Assembly: GCA_002359185.1 (NCBI GenBank) | Contig: DEML01000026.1 | Location: forward strand, 1 to 64,000 | Length of the DNA stretch: 64,000 bases | Direction: 5' to 3' | DNA from: Planctomycetaceae bacterium UBA2671 | GTDB taxonomy: Bacteria; Planctomycetota; Planctomycetia; Planctomycetales; Planctomycetaceae | Shown here: positions 9,426 through 19,213 of the stretch, piece after piece | How positions within the stretch are numbered: the first letter of the stretch is position 1 | Layout of the letters: each line of letters starts with the position of its first letter | Translations under genes and position numbers: made by a program | Notes under the pieces: model-generated | What the model saw: only the letters and a program-made list of their open reading frames with translations | Database searches by the model: none | Told to the model about the DNA's origin: nothing

Positions 9426-10364
9426 ATGACAACTGGGCAAGACCTCGGCTTACAATCCCAACCATTGACGAAGCTGTTTGCTCAGCCACAATCCGTCGCT
9501 GAGTTGGGTCAGTATCAACTGACTCCCGATCAGATTCGTTTATTCCAGACGCAGGGATTTCTCCACGGCATTCAGCTGCTCAACTCCACTCAAGTGGAAT
9601 CACTTCGCTCGGAGCTATCGGAAATGGTTGTTCCGCAACACGAAGGTCGAGAGTTTTTCTACGAGTATCATTCCAACGAAGCCGATGATACCAATGCGAC
9701 GCTGTTTCATGCGCTTGGTGCATGGCGGGTTCGCCCAGCATTTCATGACCTGCTCTGGAATCCCGCTTTTCTGGTCCCCGCCTATCAATTGTTAGGGAGC
9801 GGGTTTCGCATGTTTCACGATCAACTATTTAGTAAGCCAGCTCGACATGGTGGAGTGGTCGCCTGGCATCAGGATTATTCTTACTGGACGTGGACCAAAC
9901 CGATGGCTCATTTGACATGCTGGATCGGCTTGGATGATGTCGATACAGAAAACGGATGTTTGTATTACATCCCCGGATCACATCGTTGGGGACTGGTTGA
10001 GAAAACGAAACTCGCAGGTGACATGGATGCCGTTCGAGCCGCTTTAACTCCTGAACAGCAGCTCGACTTCGATAAAAAAGTTCCGATCTGCATGTCAGCC
10101 GGGCAAGCCAGTTTTCATCACCCGGCACTTATGCACGGCTCCTATGAAAATCGATCCGAACGATCTCGCAGAGCGACAGTCATTAATGTGATGGCAGATG
10201 GTGTCGTGTCCAATGTTGATGAAACAAATCGCCCCGGCTCAGGAACGTATCCCGAATTCCCTCTCGGCAAACCTATGGGAGAGCCGTATTATCCTCTTCT
10301 GGTTGATCCTGATGGAGAATGGTCAGACTTCTGGTCAAGTCTGCCAACGGTAACGTCTGTTTGA
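9426..10364 (+). CDS. phytanoyl-CoA dioxygenase (PhyH) family protein
   Basis: 312 residues, a typical length for the Fe(II)/2-oxoglutarate PhyH family. The iron ligands can be placed: H148 and D150 in AWHQDYSY and H237 in HHPALMHGS, with Arg at about 246-249 for 2-oxoglutarate. ENGCLYYIPGSH is the conserved loop before the second half of the double-stranded beta helix. No signal peptide, so cytoplasmic. A GAGAAGG ribosome site precedes the ATG. The family hydroxylates diverse small molecules, so the substrate is open; the upstream neighbour is a sugar-type oxidoreductase. Confidence 0.88.
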   Translation: MTTGQDLGLQSQPLTKLFAQPQSVAELGQYQLTPDQIRLFQTQGFLHGIQLLNSTQVESLRSELSEMVVPQHEGREFFYEYHSNEADDTNATLFHALGAWRVRPAFHDLLWNPAFLVPAYQLLGSGFRMFHDQLFSKPARHGGVVAWHQDYSYWTWTKPMAHLTCWIGLDDVDTENGCLYYIPGSHRWGLVEKTKLAGDMDAVRAALTPEQQLDFDKKVPICMSAGQASFHHPALMHGSYENRSERSRRATVINVMADGVVSNVDETNRPGSGTYPEFPLGKPMGEPYYPLLVDPDGEWSDFWSSLPTVTSV

Positions 10365-10428
10365 CAATTAGCTGCACTTGTATGATTAGGATACTTCAGG
10401 ATTTTCATTGGGTATTTTTACAGGAAAG

Positions 10429-10553
10429 GGATAGCCCAGATAGCTCCGCTATCTGGGTGGACGAAGTCCACAAGAGGTATTCAGTTTGATGATGAGTTCA
10501 GCAGCAGGCTTCTTGCGGCTGCGCCGCCCCGAAAGAATCTTTCGGGGCTATCC
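10429..10553. repeat. REP/MITE-like cluster of four palindromes within short terminal inverted repeats
   Basis: The block is bounded by GGATAGCCC (10429-10437) and its complement GGGCTATCC (10545-10553). Inside are four perfect small hairpins, each with a 3-base loop: 10435-10457 (10-bp stem), 10457-10471 (GTGGAC/GTCCAC), 10515-10527 (GCGGC/GCCGC) and 10527-10547 (9-bp stem). It lies between convergent genes and could also act as a bidirectional terminator. A short ORF across it is not considered real. Confidence 0.75.
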
Positions 10554-10590
10554 TGATACCCACTATAACTTTCAAATCCCAAGTGAACCA

Positions 10591-11826
10591 TTAATTGAAG
10601 ATATCCGGGCTCGGCCAGCGATCTTCGAAACTGCGAACTCGCTCCTCGACTGGCGGTTTGACATTTGGCCAGCCTTGAGTTCGAATACGAACGATCCGCC
10701 CCGGGCGGAAGCCTTCCAGAATGAGCGAGACTTCGAATTGAATCTGAATGCCGCTACTCCCCAGTTGTGGCTTATCTTCCGTTTTTTCGATGGAAATGAT
10801 TCTACCGTCCATGCCATCGTGATCAGGCCACCAGGTTCGCAGTGTATTTTCGGCTGCTGCCATTTTGCCCCCATTGCCGGACTTGAATTCAGCATATAAC
10901 GAGTCATCCATACCGCCGAATAAGGTGGCGGTGATGGTCGCCTGTCCAAATTCGCCGTACTGGATTGTATCGACTCTTGCAGGCATCCAGCGTGTGTGGA
11001 TGTGGCGAATATGACGCTGGCGTTGACGTTCGATGGCAACATTCATGGCTGCTTCATCGAGCCACAGATCAGAAATGTGAAACTGCTGATAAAGATATCG
11101 AGGATGCCAGGTCAGTGCGAGTTGGATTTCCTGTCCGTCGAACTCCTTCTTTCCCGAAGCAGGCCAAAGATCTTCTGAGATAAGATCATCCAGCCCGAGT
11201 AACTCCCGACCACGCCAGATGCGCGTAGAGGCATCGATCGTCAATTGATGTTCGCCGCCAAGTCCCTCTCCGCCATCCTCACGATCCAGACTGGCGACCA
11301 GCAGACCTTCTGAACCATTGATATTCACTTCCTTCAGTTTCCAGGCTTTTTCTTTACGCAGACACAGGCTCGGGCCATCTTCTAAAAGGATCGCATGAGT
11401 TTCCGGCGGTGCGGTTTTGTCATTTCCCTTGACGTTGGGAACTGCGGAAGTATCCGGATCGGGGGGCAGGTAAAAGAGTCCGTAGAGGACTGTGCCGATG
11501 GGGATATCACGCAAGTCGGCTGGAGCTCCATGGTAGTAGATTTCGCCATAGGGCAGCATCGCGAAGTGATGTAAGTGACCCTCCTGGAAATGACCATCGA
11601 CATGTAGACGCAGACTTCCACGACGGTTGACGTGGTCGACAAAGACCAGTTCTCCCCGATAGGCCTTGGCTTCTTCAATTGTTGGAAACTTTCCAGATTC
11701 CGGTCGAAAAGGTTCATCGCCCTGCGCATTGCTGATGAAGCCAAAAGAAATGAGCAGCAGGATGTAGATCGGAAGTATTCGTCGTTTCATTGGGAACAAA
11801 TTCAAATGTAGAGGACGTCTCATCAC
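10591..11826 (-). CDS. secreted planctomycete protein of unknown function
   Basis: 411 residues. The start at 11826 overlaps the stop of the DUF1552 gene (ATGA) and has GGAG upstream; an internal Met at 11790 gives a cleaner signal peptide (MKRRILPIYILLLISFGF, then NAQG). The mature protein shows no enzyme motif I recognise. It has PTIEEAKAYRGELVFVDHVN near the N-terminus, a GGEHQLTIDASTRIWRGR segment and many aromatic residues, suggesting a beta-rich exported domain. As the third gene of the DUF1592-DUF1552 operon it is probably an envelope or periplasmic partner of that set. Confidence 0.75.
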   Translation of the reverse strand: MMRRPLHLNLFPMKRRILPIYILLLISFGFISNAQGDEPFRPESGKFPTIEEAKAYRGELVFVDHVNRRGSLRLHVDGHFQEGHLHHFAMLPYGEIYYHGAPADLRDIPIGTVLYGLFYLPPDPDTSAVPNVKGNDKTAPPETHAILLEDGPSLCLRKEKAWKLKEVNINGSEGLLVASLDREDGGEGLGGEHQLTIDASTRIWRGRELLGLDDLISEDLWPASGKKEFDGQEIQLALTWHPRYLYQQFHISDLWLDEAAMNVAIERQRQRHIRHIHTRWMPARVDTIQYGEFGQATITATLFGGMDDSLYAEFKSGNGGKMAAAENTLRTWWPDHDGMDGRIISIEKTEDKPQLGSSGIQIQFEVSLILEGFRPGRIVRIRTQGWPNVKPPVEERVRSFEDRWPSPDIFN

Positions 11827-13166
11827 AACTCCAGTTCACTGTTGCTGTCGGCAAAGCGTTCGGTTTCCACGCCCATCTTTTGAGCCATTGTTAACAGCAG
11901 ATTACTCATGTGAGCGTTCGTGTTGGCAGGGCGGCTGCATAGACGATAATGCTGGCCGGGATCATCGAGTTGGTAGCCGTCAAAGTGGCCTTGATTGAGG
12001 TCGAGATGCCGACCATGTTTGAAACCGCAGCCAGTTCCACCGGCCAGAACAAGCGGCAGGTTGGCATTGCCGTGACTATGCCCGTAAGCCATACCGCTGC
12101 CAAACAAAGACATGGTTGTGTCGAGCAAGGGGCGTCCGTTCAAATCTGGAGTATCGGCCAATCGAGACAAAAAGTAGCTGAATTGCTCGACGCTGAAAGT
12201 GTCACTTTGCGTAAGCTTCTCCATATGTCCCGCATCCCCATTATGATGGCTCAATTCGTGACGCGACTGAGAAATTCCGAGTTCCGGAATTGCCAGCCCC
12301 TGACCTTCGAGTCCACTACTGAAAGTAACGACGCGAGTGGCATCGGTTTGAAAGGCGAGCACGATTAAATCATAAACTGTCCGGAAATAATCCCCTGCCT
12401 GAGTCTGAGGAACATCTCGATCGTTACGCTGACGATCTTTGTCGGAAATTTTCGGTCGTGGCACATCGAGCCAGGCATCGGCACGTTTGGTGCGGATTTC
12501 GGTTTCGCGAACTGCAGTGAGATACTGGTTCATTCGGCCTTTATCTTCGACGCCCATCTTTCTCTCAAGAGAACGGACTTCTTCGAGGTTGGCATCGAGT
12601 ACGCTTCCTTTTCGACGAAGTTCCCTCCGCTGAGAAGCCGTCCCATTCTTAGGCTCCTCAAACAGGTAAGCAAAAATCTCACTGCAACGGCTCATGCCCG
12701 GAAGACGGATGCCGTCTGCAGTCCACGCCAGCGACTCACCTTTATTGGAGATTTCCAGAGAATGGAAGCGTGTATGAGGCGAGGTGACCTCTGCCATTTG
12801 CTGATCAACCGAAATCGTATTGCGATCCGTCGGCCCAAGTTGGCCACCCGTGAGCCAGATCTTCTGGCAATTATGATGATGCCCTAATCCGCCCGGGTGA
12901 TGCAGGCCACTGATGGGTGTGACGACACTGCGGTGTTTCTCCAACGGTTTGAGTGAGCGTGAAAATGTATAGTCTTTTCCCGCTGTTGTTATCTGATAGT
13001 CAAGGGTGTTGACACCATTGGGAATGTAAACAAAAGCACTACGCCGAGGAGTCTCTTCAGTTTCTGCTGCGTGCAGAGGACGCATACAGTTCAGAAGGGG
13101 AAGCGCAATAAAACTGCCGAGTCCACGCAGGACATGACGACGATCGATCAGCCAGGAATGTGTCAT
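11823..13166 (-). CDS. DUF1552 domain protein with Tat-like leader
   Basis: 447 residues. The N-terminus DRRHVLRGLGSF followed by hydrophobic residues is a twin-arginine leader. The body matches DUF1552: FVYIPNGVN, ISGLHHPGGLGHHHN, TWTADGIRLPG, SHHNGD and a SLFGSGMAYGHSHGNANLPLVLAGG block like that in DUF1501 proteins. These families are probably distant members of the alkaline-phosphatase/sulfatase superfamily, but function is not established. It lies 18 bases after the DUF1592-type cytochrome gene, the usual partner, so the two are very likely cotranscribed and exported together. Confidence 0.9.
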   Translation of the reverse strand: MTHSWLIDRRHVLRGLGSFIALPLLNCMRPLHAAETEETPRRSAFVYIPNGVNTLDYQITTAGKDYTFSRSLKPLEKHRSVVTPISGLHHPGGLGHHHNCQKIWLTGGQLGPTDRNTISVDQQMAEVTSPHTRFHSLEISNKGESLAWTADGIRLPGMSRCSEIFAYLFEEPKNGTASQRRELRRKGSVLDANLEEVRSLERKMGVEDKGRMNQYLTAVRETEIRTKRADAWLDVPRPKISDKDRQRNDRDVPQTQAGDYFRTVYDLIVLAFQTDATRVVTFSSGLEGQGLAIPELGISQSRHELSHHNGDAGHMEKLTQSDTFSVEQFSYFLSRLADTPDLNGRPLLDTTMSLFGSGMAYGHSHGNANLPLVLAGGTGCGFKHGRHLDLNQGHFDGYQLDDPGQHYRLCSRPANTNAHMSNLLLTMAQKMGVETERFADSNSELEL

Positions 13167-13184
13167 AGGTTACTCTTATACTGC

Positions 13185-15608
13185 TTATCGTTTCTGGAAT
13201 AATTCGGAGGTTGCGACCGCTCGCACAATATCTTTTAATTGATACTTCTTCTGCTTCGCTTCCTTCACAATCGCTTGAATGTCCTCTCGGTCATCCACAG
13301 TCAGCACACGTCGCAAGCCATAAGTGCATAAGTGCTCGACGAAAGCGTGCAGGAACTGATCTTGATCATCAAGCAGCAGTTGTTTGAACTGTTCTGCGTC
13401 GGTGAAAGTACGACCGTCGGGCATCGTACCACTGGAGTTGACTGGCGGGTCAGCTCCAGTCCCTTTTTCGACTCGTTCGTGAGTTCGCCATTGACCGATC
13501 GCATCAAACTGATCGAATGCCAGCCCTAGCGGATCGATATTTCGATGACACGCGGCACAATTTGCGTTTTGTGCATGAGCCTCAATTTTCTGTCGGATTG
13601 TTGCCTTGGGACTTTCAGGCGGATTCGGTTCAATTGGATCGACATTTGCAGGGGGTGGAGGCGGTGTTTTTCCAAAAATCGCTTCGCTGACCCAGACGCC
13701 ACGATGAACTGGTCGGTGTCGAGTACCATCAGAAGTCAGTCCGAGAATGGCACCTGTTGTCAGTAATCCACCCCGGTGATCTTCGGGGCTTAACGAAACT
13801 CGTTGAAAGCCGGAAACTTTCGGTTCCGGCAAACCGTAAAATTCGCAAAGTCTGGGATTCGCGATCGTCCAGTCCGACACGATAAAAGTATCGAGGGGAA
13901 GATTGTTTGCAAAAACTTCGCGGAAGACCTGAATCACTTCCTCGTGCATACTGGCTTCGAGCCAGACGTCGTAATCCGGATACAGCTTACTGTCAGGCGG
14001 GAACATCCCCAGGCGATGCAATTGCAACCACTGACGCGGGAAGTCGTCGATAAAGCGGTCGATTTTCGGATCGGCAAGCATTCGATCGACCTGTGAGCTC
14101 AGGCCATCCTTTGTCAGAGTCCCGTTTTGAGCAGCCTCAAACAAGGGCTGATCGGGCATTGAACTCCAGAGGAAATAGGAAAGCCGCGAAGCCAGTTCCC
14201 AGTCGGTCAGTTTTTGACGCGGTTGAATGTCGCCCTCGACGAGATAAGTAAAGTTGCGTGAAGTCAGCACACCGAGTAAAGCGACCTGATAAGCCGAACG
14301 GACACTCTCCCCAGCAGCGAGTTCAGCTTCGAAAGAACTCAGATAATGGCGGAGTTCCTCTCTGGCAACGGGGCGTCTCCAGGCTCGCTCCGCAAATTGC
14401 TGCAGATGACTTGCGACTATTTCCGGAGTGGTATTCTCGGGAGGAAAAATGCCTTCGCGAGTTGCTAGTTCAGGTTGGCTTTCGATGGGGCCTTCCCATT
14501 CAATCCAGTCCAAAAGAACAAACGAGAAAATCCCGTTCCCGTCTTCATCAAATAGTTTTGGGCCAGTGGGATTCAACAGTCTGGTTTCACTGGTATGTGT
14601 GAAGATATAACTGGAACCTCCCAGAATATTGCGATGATGCCCGCCTTTATCACGAGAGATGATATCTGAAACGACAACATTGAACTCAAGGCTGGTGGGC
14701 ATCTCCAGAAAGACTTCGAACTCAATGATCTCCGGCTCATCTTCCGGAGCGAGAATATCGAATTCGACCAATCCCTCGTTTGTCCCTTCTCCTGTACGTT
14801 GCCCGATGCGAAGATGAGCCGTCTGACCGCCCGGCGGACGAATTCCGCTGACCTGCATTCTTGCACGATACAAACCACTCTGTTCAGATCCTGTTCGGCC
14901 AAACCAGTGCGGCCTTAACGCCTGCAGATCCCGACCCGGGAAAATGAGTGCGCGGAGCGGACGTTTAATGCCAAAACGATCGAGGTATTCCTGTTGCTGT
15001 TTTCCGCCTCCATAACGAATATCGGCTGCAGACATGCGAACCGTTTGAGGTTCGAGCGGCTTATCGGGAAATGCACGATTCAACACGGTCTCGGCGGCTC
15101 GATAATATCGCTCGACATGCGAAGGTGAGAGTGAAAGGAAAGAGCCGATGCGTTCGAATCCGTGCCAGAGAGGATCGGCATTTAATTCACCCGGCTTGGA
15201 GGGGTCGTAGCGGACACCTAACAAATCGTAGACGGTATTCTGGTATTCCTTTCGGCTCAGTCGATAATGTGCGACTGGAGGTCGGGCAGCCATGCGAGCC
15301 GCACGTCCTTCGCGAATACGCGTATCAAGTTGAGAAATGACAGCTGCAATTTCATCTTCAGTTGGTTGAAGTTCCTCTTCTGGAGGCATTTCCCCCGAAT
15401 TGATGCGCTCAACGATTTCTCCCCACAAATGGGCATCAGCTCCGGATTTGAAGTCACGCGACAGCTGATCGATTCTCAGATCGCGTTCTTCCAATTCTGG
15501 ACCGTGACACCGAACGCAGTAAGTATTGAGAAACGCCTCAAACGGTTCCGCAGCGGAAACGACGGTCGCGGAAGACAGCATTAAAAGCAGGATAAAGAAA
15601 AATCGCAT
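13185..15608 (-). CDS. DUF1592/DUF1588/DUF1585-type planctomycete cytochrome c protein
   Basis: 807 residues with a Sec signal peptide (FFILLLMLSSATVVSAAE). A haem c motif CVRCH is at 31-35, and a second, CAACH, lies in NCAACHRNIDPLGLAFDQFD near residue 690. Domains in order: planctomycete-type cytochrome, DUF1587 (LSRKEYQNTVYDLLGV), a beta-rich middle, DUF1595/DUF1592 (LTDWELASRLSYFLWSSMPD), DUF1588 (RGGLLTTGAILG, RPVHRGVWVSEAIFG) and DUF1585 at the C-terminus. Predicted periplasmic redox protein. Family function is not experimentally settled. First gene of the 15608-10591 operon. Confidence 0.92.
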   Translation of the reverse strand: MRFFFILLLMLSSATVVSAAEPFEAFLNTYCVRCHGPELEERDLRIDQLSRDFKSGADAHLWGEIVERINSGEMPPEEELQPTEDEIAAVISQLDTRIREGRAARMAARPPVAHYRLSRKEYQNTVYDLLGVRYDPSKPGELNADPLWHGFERIGSFLSLSPSHVERYYRAAETVLNRAFPDKPLEPQTVRMSAADIRYGGGKQQQEYLDRFGIKRPLRALIFPGRDLQALRPHWFGRTGSEQSGLYRARMQVSGIRPPGGQTAHLRIGQRTGEGTNEGLVEFDILAPEDEPEIIEFEVFLEMPTSLEFNVVVSDIISRDKGGHHRNILGGSSYIFTHTSETRLLNPTGPKLFDEDGNGIFSFVLLDWIEWEGPIESQPELATREGIFPPENTTPEIVASHLQQFAERAWRRPVAREELRHYLSSFEAELAAGESVRSAYQVALLGVLTSRNFTYLVEGDIQPRQKLTDWELASRLSYFLWSSMPDQPLFEAAQNGTLTKDGLSSQVDRMLADPKIDRFIDDFPRQWLQLHRLGMFPPDSKLYPDYDVWLEASMHEEVIQVFREVFANNLPLDTFIVSDWTIANPRLCEFYGLPEPKVSGFQRVSLSPEDHRGGLLTTGAILGLTSDGTRHRPVHRGVWVSEAIFGKTPPPPPANVDPIEPNPPESPKATIRQKIEAHAQNANCAACHRNIDPLGLAFDQFDAIGQWRTHERVEKGTGADPPVNSSGTMPDGRTFTDAEQFKQLLLDDQDQFLHAFVEHLCTYGLRRVLTVDDREDIQAIVKEAKQKKYQLKDIVRAVATSELFQKR

Positions 15609-16009
15609 CTCGATGACTCAAATCAAGCAAACTTGCCTGTGGGGTCTTCCCTCATTTAAGAGAAAAGAGCAGGCAATATTGGCGAGGTTAAAAAGGTAAG
15701 CCCATACAATACAGGAGTGGGGTCAGTGATGGCTACATCAATATATTTTCATGCGAAGGTCGCCAATTTACAACTCTCAACTGCTTTCAGAATCCATTCC
15801 TGTCAAGAAAACATGATTAGCATTGAGTCAAAACTCTCGAAAAAGAATCTTCATTCGAGATCCTTCCTGATGCTGCAGTTGAAACAAAATGAGCAGTAAC
15901 TTTCGATCCGTTACCGAATGTCTCTGTTGAAAATAGAGGCTGCAGTCAGCATGATCAATATCGACAGGCTTTAAACAATCGAACGGTCATTACTCCAGTT
16001 GAGGTCACA
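15609..16009. other. intergenic region without recognised features
   Basis: 401 bases between the divergent DUF1592 gene (-) and the PQQ-dehydrogenase remnant (+). AT-rich; presumably holds the promoter of the 15608-10591 operon. I see no strong hairpin or repeat, and the one 60-codon ORF has no support. Confidence 0.4.
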
Positions 16010-16388
16010 ATGAAGATCATTCATTCTTTCACGAAACTTCAATTTCAAATGGTTCTCAACCGTTCTCTCAGAGTTGGTTCTATTCCGTTCGGACTCCTTG
16101 CTCTCACTTTGCTCTCCATGAATTTTGCCACTGCTCAGGAAAGTACCGATTGGCTGACTGTTGGTGATGATCGCGGAAACATGCGGCACTCGACACTGTT
16201 GCAAATCGACAGGGAAAAAGCTCTGGGAGTATCAATTGCCTGCTGGAGGATATGCGACCCCGAGTACCTACATGATCGACGGGAAACAATACGTCGTCAT
16301 CGCTGCTGGAGGAGCCGGTAAGTTACGCACGAAGGCGGGTGAGAGCTTCATGGTGTTCGCGATTCCTGGTGTTCCATCGTTCCAGTAG
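16010..16388 (+). pseudogene. PQQ-dependent (quinoprotein glucose-type) dehydrogenase remnant with large internal deletion
   Basis: Two fragments of one gene family lie in different frames. Frame one from 16010 has a signal peptide (FGLLALTLLSMNFATAQ) and the start of a PQQ dehydrogenase, DDRGNMRHSTLLQIDRE. Another frame from about 16206 reads STGKKLWEYQLPAGGYATP, then QYVVIAAGGAGKL and FMVFAIPG, the conserved C-terminal end of quinoprotein glucose dehydrogenases. The middle (most of the beta-propeller, normally several hundred residues) is missing, and the join at about 16203-16218 shifts the frame. Nothing functional can be made. The deletion could be a short-homology event around GACAGGGAAAAA. 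Confidence 0.8.
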
Positions 16389-16621
16389 TCAGTTCTCAGA
16401 AAAAACCGCTCACATTTGACTCTTCATAGTCCTACTGTTTTCAGCTCTAAAGACTATTCTATCAGTCCCCCAATTCGTGACAGATGTACAAGTCACTTCT
16501 ATCTCTGAAAACAAAATTCTATCGCCAATCTAGTGAAAACGCATCGAATCGACTATTGTCTTTTAACGCATTCTGACTGGATAATGATTTCAGAAGACCG
16601 AATGCATTGGAGGAGTCGGAT

Positions 16622-19213
16622 TTGCAAAAGTTGAGGATGCCCTACTCACTGAGCCGCTATCTGCTCGGCAGTCTGACAGGACTGATCGTGATCGCTCTCC
16701 TTGCCTCATCTAATTCTGTATTTGCAGAAACCTTATTTGATACTGAAGAACTGTTTCGCACTGGGAAGTATGCTGAGTGCATAACGATTGCGGATGCAGA
16801 AATTCAAAAGGGATATCACTCTCAGGAATGGCCACTTCTGAAAATTCGCTGTGAAATGCTTCTAGGGCATTATACCGAAGCTGCGGAAACCGTTAAGAAA
16901 GCCAGAGTACCTCATGCAAACAGCATCCGACTGCTCTGGCTCGATCGTGATGTTCGACGTTTTAACGGCAACTCGGATGGAGCTAAAGAAATACTGGCAG
17001 AGATCGCCGCAAAAATTGAGCGATTGCGGTGGATGTATCGTGATCCAGACAGCTTAATCATCATCGGTAATTTCTTTTTGGAAATTGGCGTAGATGCCAA
17101 GCAGGTTCGCCTGGAAGTCTTCAAGCAGATCCAGCAGGCCCAGCCGAACTTTGTCGAGTCCTATCTAGCTGGAGCCGAGTTAGCGCTGGCTAAAAATGAC
17201 TACGCGCTGGCTGCAGAAGATTTTCAGAAGGCCTTGAAACTCGATGAACATAATCCACGAATTCTGTATGGTTTGTCACGCGCCTTTGAGTCGAGTGATT
17301 CTGAACAGGCTCAGCAGTATTTGAATCGAGCTTTGGAAATCAATCCTAATCATCTCCCCAGCCTGTTGTTTGTCGCGGAGAAACATCTCCAGGCCGAACG
17401 GTATGAGGAAACAGAGCAGGTTCTGGAGAGTATTCTGAAAATCAACCCTGCTCATCCCAATGCGTGGGCGCTTCGAGCCGTATTAGCTCATCTGGAAAGT
17501 GATGTCATCAAGGAGACGTTCTATCGGGAACAGGCTCTCAAGCACTGGAGAGAGAATCCGGAAATTGATTCTCTCATCGGACAGCATCTTTCCCAGAAGT
17601 ATCGTTTCGCAGAAGGAGCAGCAGCGCAAAGGCGAGCATTGAAATTCGATGCGGAATACCTGCCTGCAAAAATTCAACTCTCGAATGACCTGCTCCGATT
17701 AGGCGATGTGGAGGCAGGCTGGAAACTCGCTGAGGAAGTTTTTGAGCAGGATAATTACAACGTCGTCGCCTATAACCTTGCCACGTTGCAGGATCACATG
17801 GAAAAGTTCCGCACCCTGCAGGGTGATGGTTTCATTGTGAGGATGGATGCTCGGGAAGCAGAAATTTACGGAGACCGAGTTCTGGAATTATTGAATGAAG
17901 CCAGGCAGGTATTGTGCAGCAAATTCAATGTTGAATTGAAAGAAACCATCGCAGTCGAGATCTTTCCCCGACAGCAGGACTTTGCGATCCGGACCTTTGG
18001 ATTGCCTGGCGGAGCAGGCTTTCTGGGAGTCTGCTTTGGCAATGTGATTACAATGAATTCCCCAGCCTCACAGGGAAATAGTCCTTCCAACTGGGAAGCG
18101 GTTTTGTGGCACGAGTTCTGTCACGTGGTCACGTTGTCAAAAACAAAAAACAGAATGCCACGCTGGCTCAGTGAAGGGATTTCCGTCTATGAAGAACGAC
18201 AGCGAAATCCTGCCTGGGGGCAATCAATTACGCCCGCATATCGTGAAATGATTCTTGGAGAAGATCTCACGCCTGTGAGCGATCTCAGTGGAGCTTTTCT
18301 GCGTCCACCAAGTGGTCAACATTTGATGTTCGCCTATTACGAATCTTCTGTGGTCGTCGAGTACATTGTCGAAACATTTGGTATGAATGTGCTGGTGGCG
18401 ATCCTCGACGATCTGGCCAAAGGACTTCCCATTAATTATGCAATCACTCGCCACATGGGACCTGTTGAGCAGGTTGATGAACGGTTTGCAGAATACATTC
18501 GAAGTCGAGCCACTGACTTCGGAGCGACCGCAGACTTCAGCCGAGACGAATTGCCGAAGCAGGCGGATTCGAATGGCTGGAAAACATGGTTAGAAGATCA
18601 TCCCGACAATTACTGGGGCCTGCAACAATACGCGCTCGCATTAATCCGAGAAAAAAATTGGGAGGAGGCCCGCACGCCCGTCAATCGGTTGCTCGAACTG
18701 GTTCCCGATTACACGGGAGAGGGAAGTCCACTATTGCTGGAAGCCCGAATCTCCCGTGAACTTGGCGAAACTGAACGCGAAGTTGCGGTGTTGAATCAAT
18801 TGGCAGAAACGAACTCTGATGCAGTCGATGTCTATCGGCAGTTGGCGGAACATTACACGAAGCAGGAAGATTGGCCAGCAGTGATTGCCAACGCGAATCG
18901 AATCCTGTCCGTTAACCCGCTCCAGCCGGAGCCTTATCGCATTCTGGCTGAAGCGGGGGAGCGTTCCGGCGATATCGAAGCCGCGATCCACGGGTTGAAA
19001 ACACTGACCTTGATGGATCCCTTCGATCCGGCGGATGTGCACTATCGAACCGCACGACTTTATGAAAAACAGGGCCAACTCGAAGAGGCCAGTAAACACG
19101 TTCTCTATGCTCTTTCAGAAGCTCCCCGCTATCGTGAGGCTCACGAATTACTTCTGTTAGTGATCGAACAAATGAGTGCGAAATCGCTGAAAAAACAGGA
19201 GGCAGCAGAATGA
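16622..19213 (+). CDS. exported TPR protein with gluzincin (peptidase MA-like) domain
   Basis: About 863 residues from TTG 16622, chosen because GGAGGAG at 16609-16615 sits seven bases upstream; ATG 16637 is an alternative. Signal peptide or anchor at about 15-40 (LLGSLTGLIVIALLASS). N-terminal TPR repeats (for example ALKLDEHNPRILYGLSRAFE, LEINPNHLPSLLFVAEKHL) run to about residue 400. A metallopeptidase-like domain then carries HEFCH (H497, E498, H501) and PRWLSEGISVYEE, whose Glu is the likely third zinc ligand; more TPRs follow (about 660-850). HExxH plus SEG defines gluzincins. Predicted periplasmic or outer-face protease. First gene of the MoxR/Bat operon, overlapping the DUF4159 gene by ATGA. 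Confidence 0.88.
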   Translation: MQKLRMPYSLSRYLLGSLTGLIVIALLASSNSVFAETLFDTEELFRTGKYAECITIADAEIQKGYHSQEWPLLKIRCEMLLGHYTEAAETVKKARVPHANSIRLLWLDRDVRRFNGNSDGAKEILAEIAAKIERLRWMYRDPDSLIIIGNFFLEIGVDAKQVRLEVFKQIQQAQPNFVESYLAGAELALAKNDYALAAEDFQKALKLDEHNPRILYGLSRAFESSDSEQAQQYLNRALEINPNHLPSLLFVAEKHLQAERYEETEQVLESILKINPAHPNAWALRAVLAHLESDVIKETFYREQALKHWRENPEIDSLIGQHLSQKYRFAEGAAAQRRALKFDAEYLPAKIQLSNDLLRLGDVEAGWKLAEEVFEQDNYNVVAYNLATLQDHMEKFRTLQGDGFIVRMDAREAEIYGDRVLELLNEARQVLCSKFNVELKETIAVEIFPRQQDFAIRTFGLPGGAGFLGVCFGNVITMNSPASQGNSPSNWEAVLWHEFCHVVTLSKTKNRMPRWLSEGISVYEERQRNPAWGQSITPAYREMILGEDLTPVSDLSGAFLRPPSGQHLMFAYYESSVVVEYIVETFGMNVLVAILDDLAKGLPINYAITRHMGPVEQVDERFAEYIRSRATDFGATADFSRDELPKQADSNGWKTWLEDHPDNYWGLQQYALALIREKNWEEARTPVNRLLELVPDYTGEGSPLLLEARISRELGETEREVAVLNQLAETNSDAVDVYRQLAEHYTKQEDWPAVIANANRILSVNPLQPEPYRILAEAGERSGDIEAAIHGLKTLTLMDPFDPADVHYRTARLYEKQGQLEEASKHVLYALSEAPRYREAHELLLLVIEQMSAKSLKKQEAAE

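Noticed and set aside
10486..10899. 137-codon plus-strand ORF
   Set aside because: It starts within the palindrome cluster and then runs antisense to the secreted protein gene at 10591-11826; no recognisable protein sequence.
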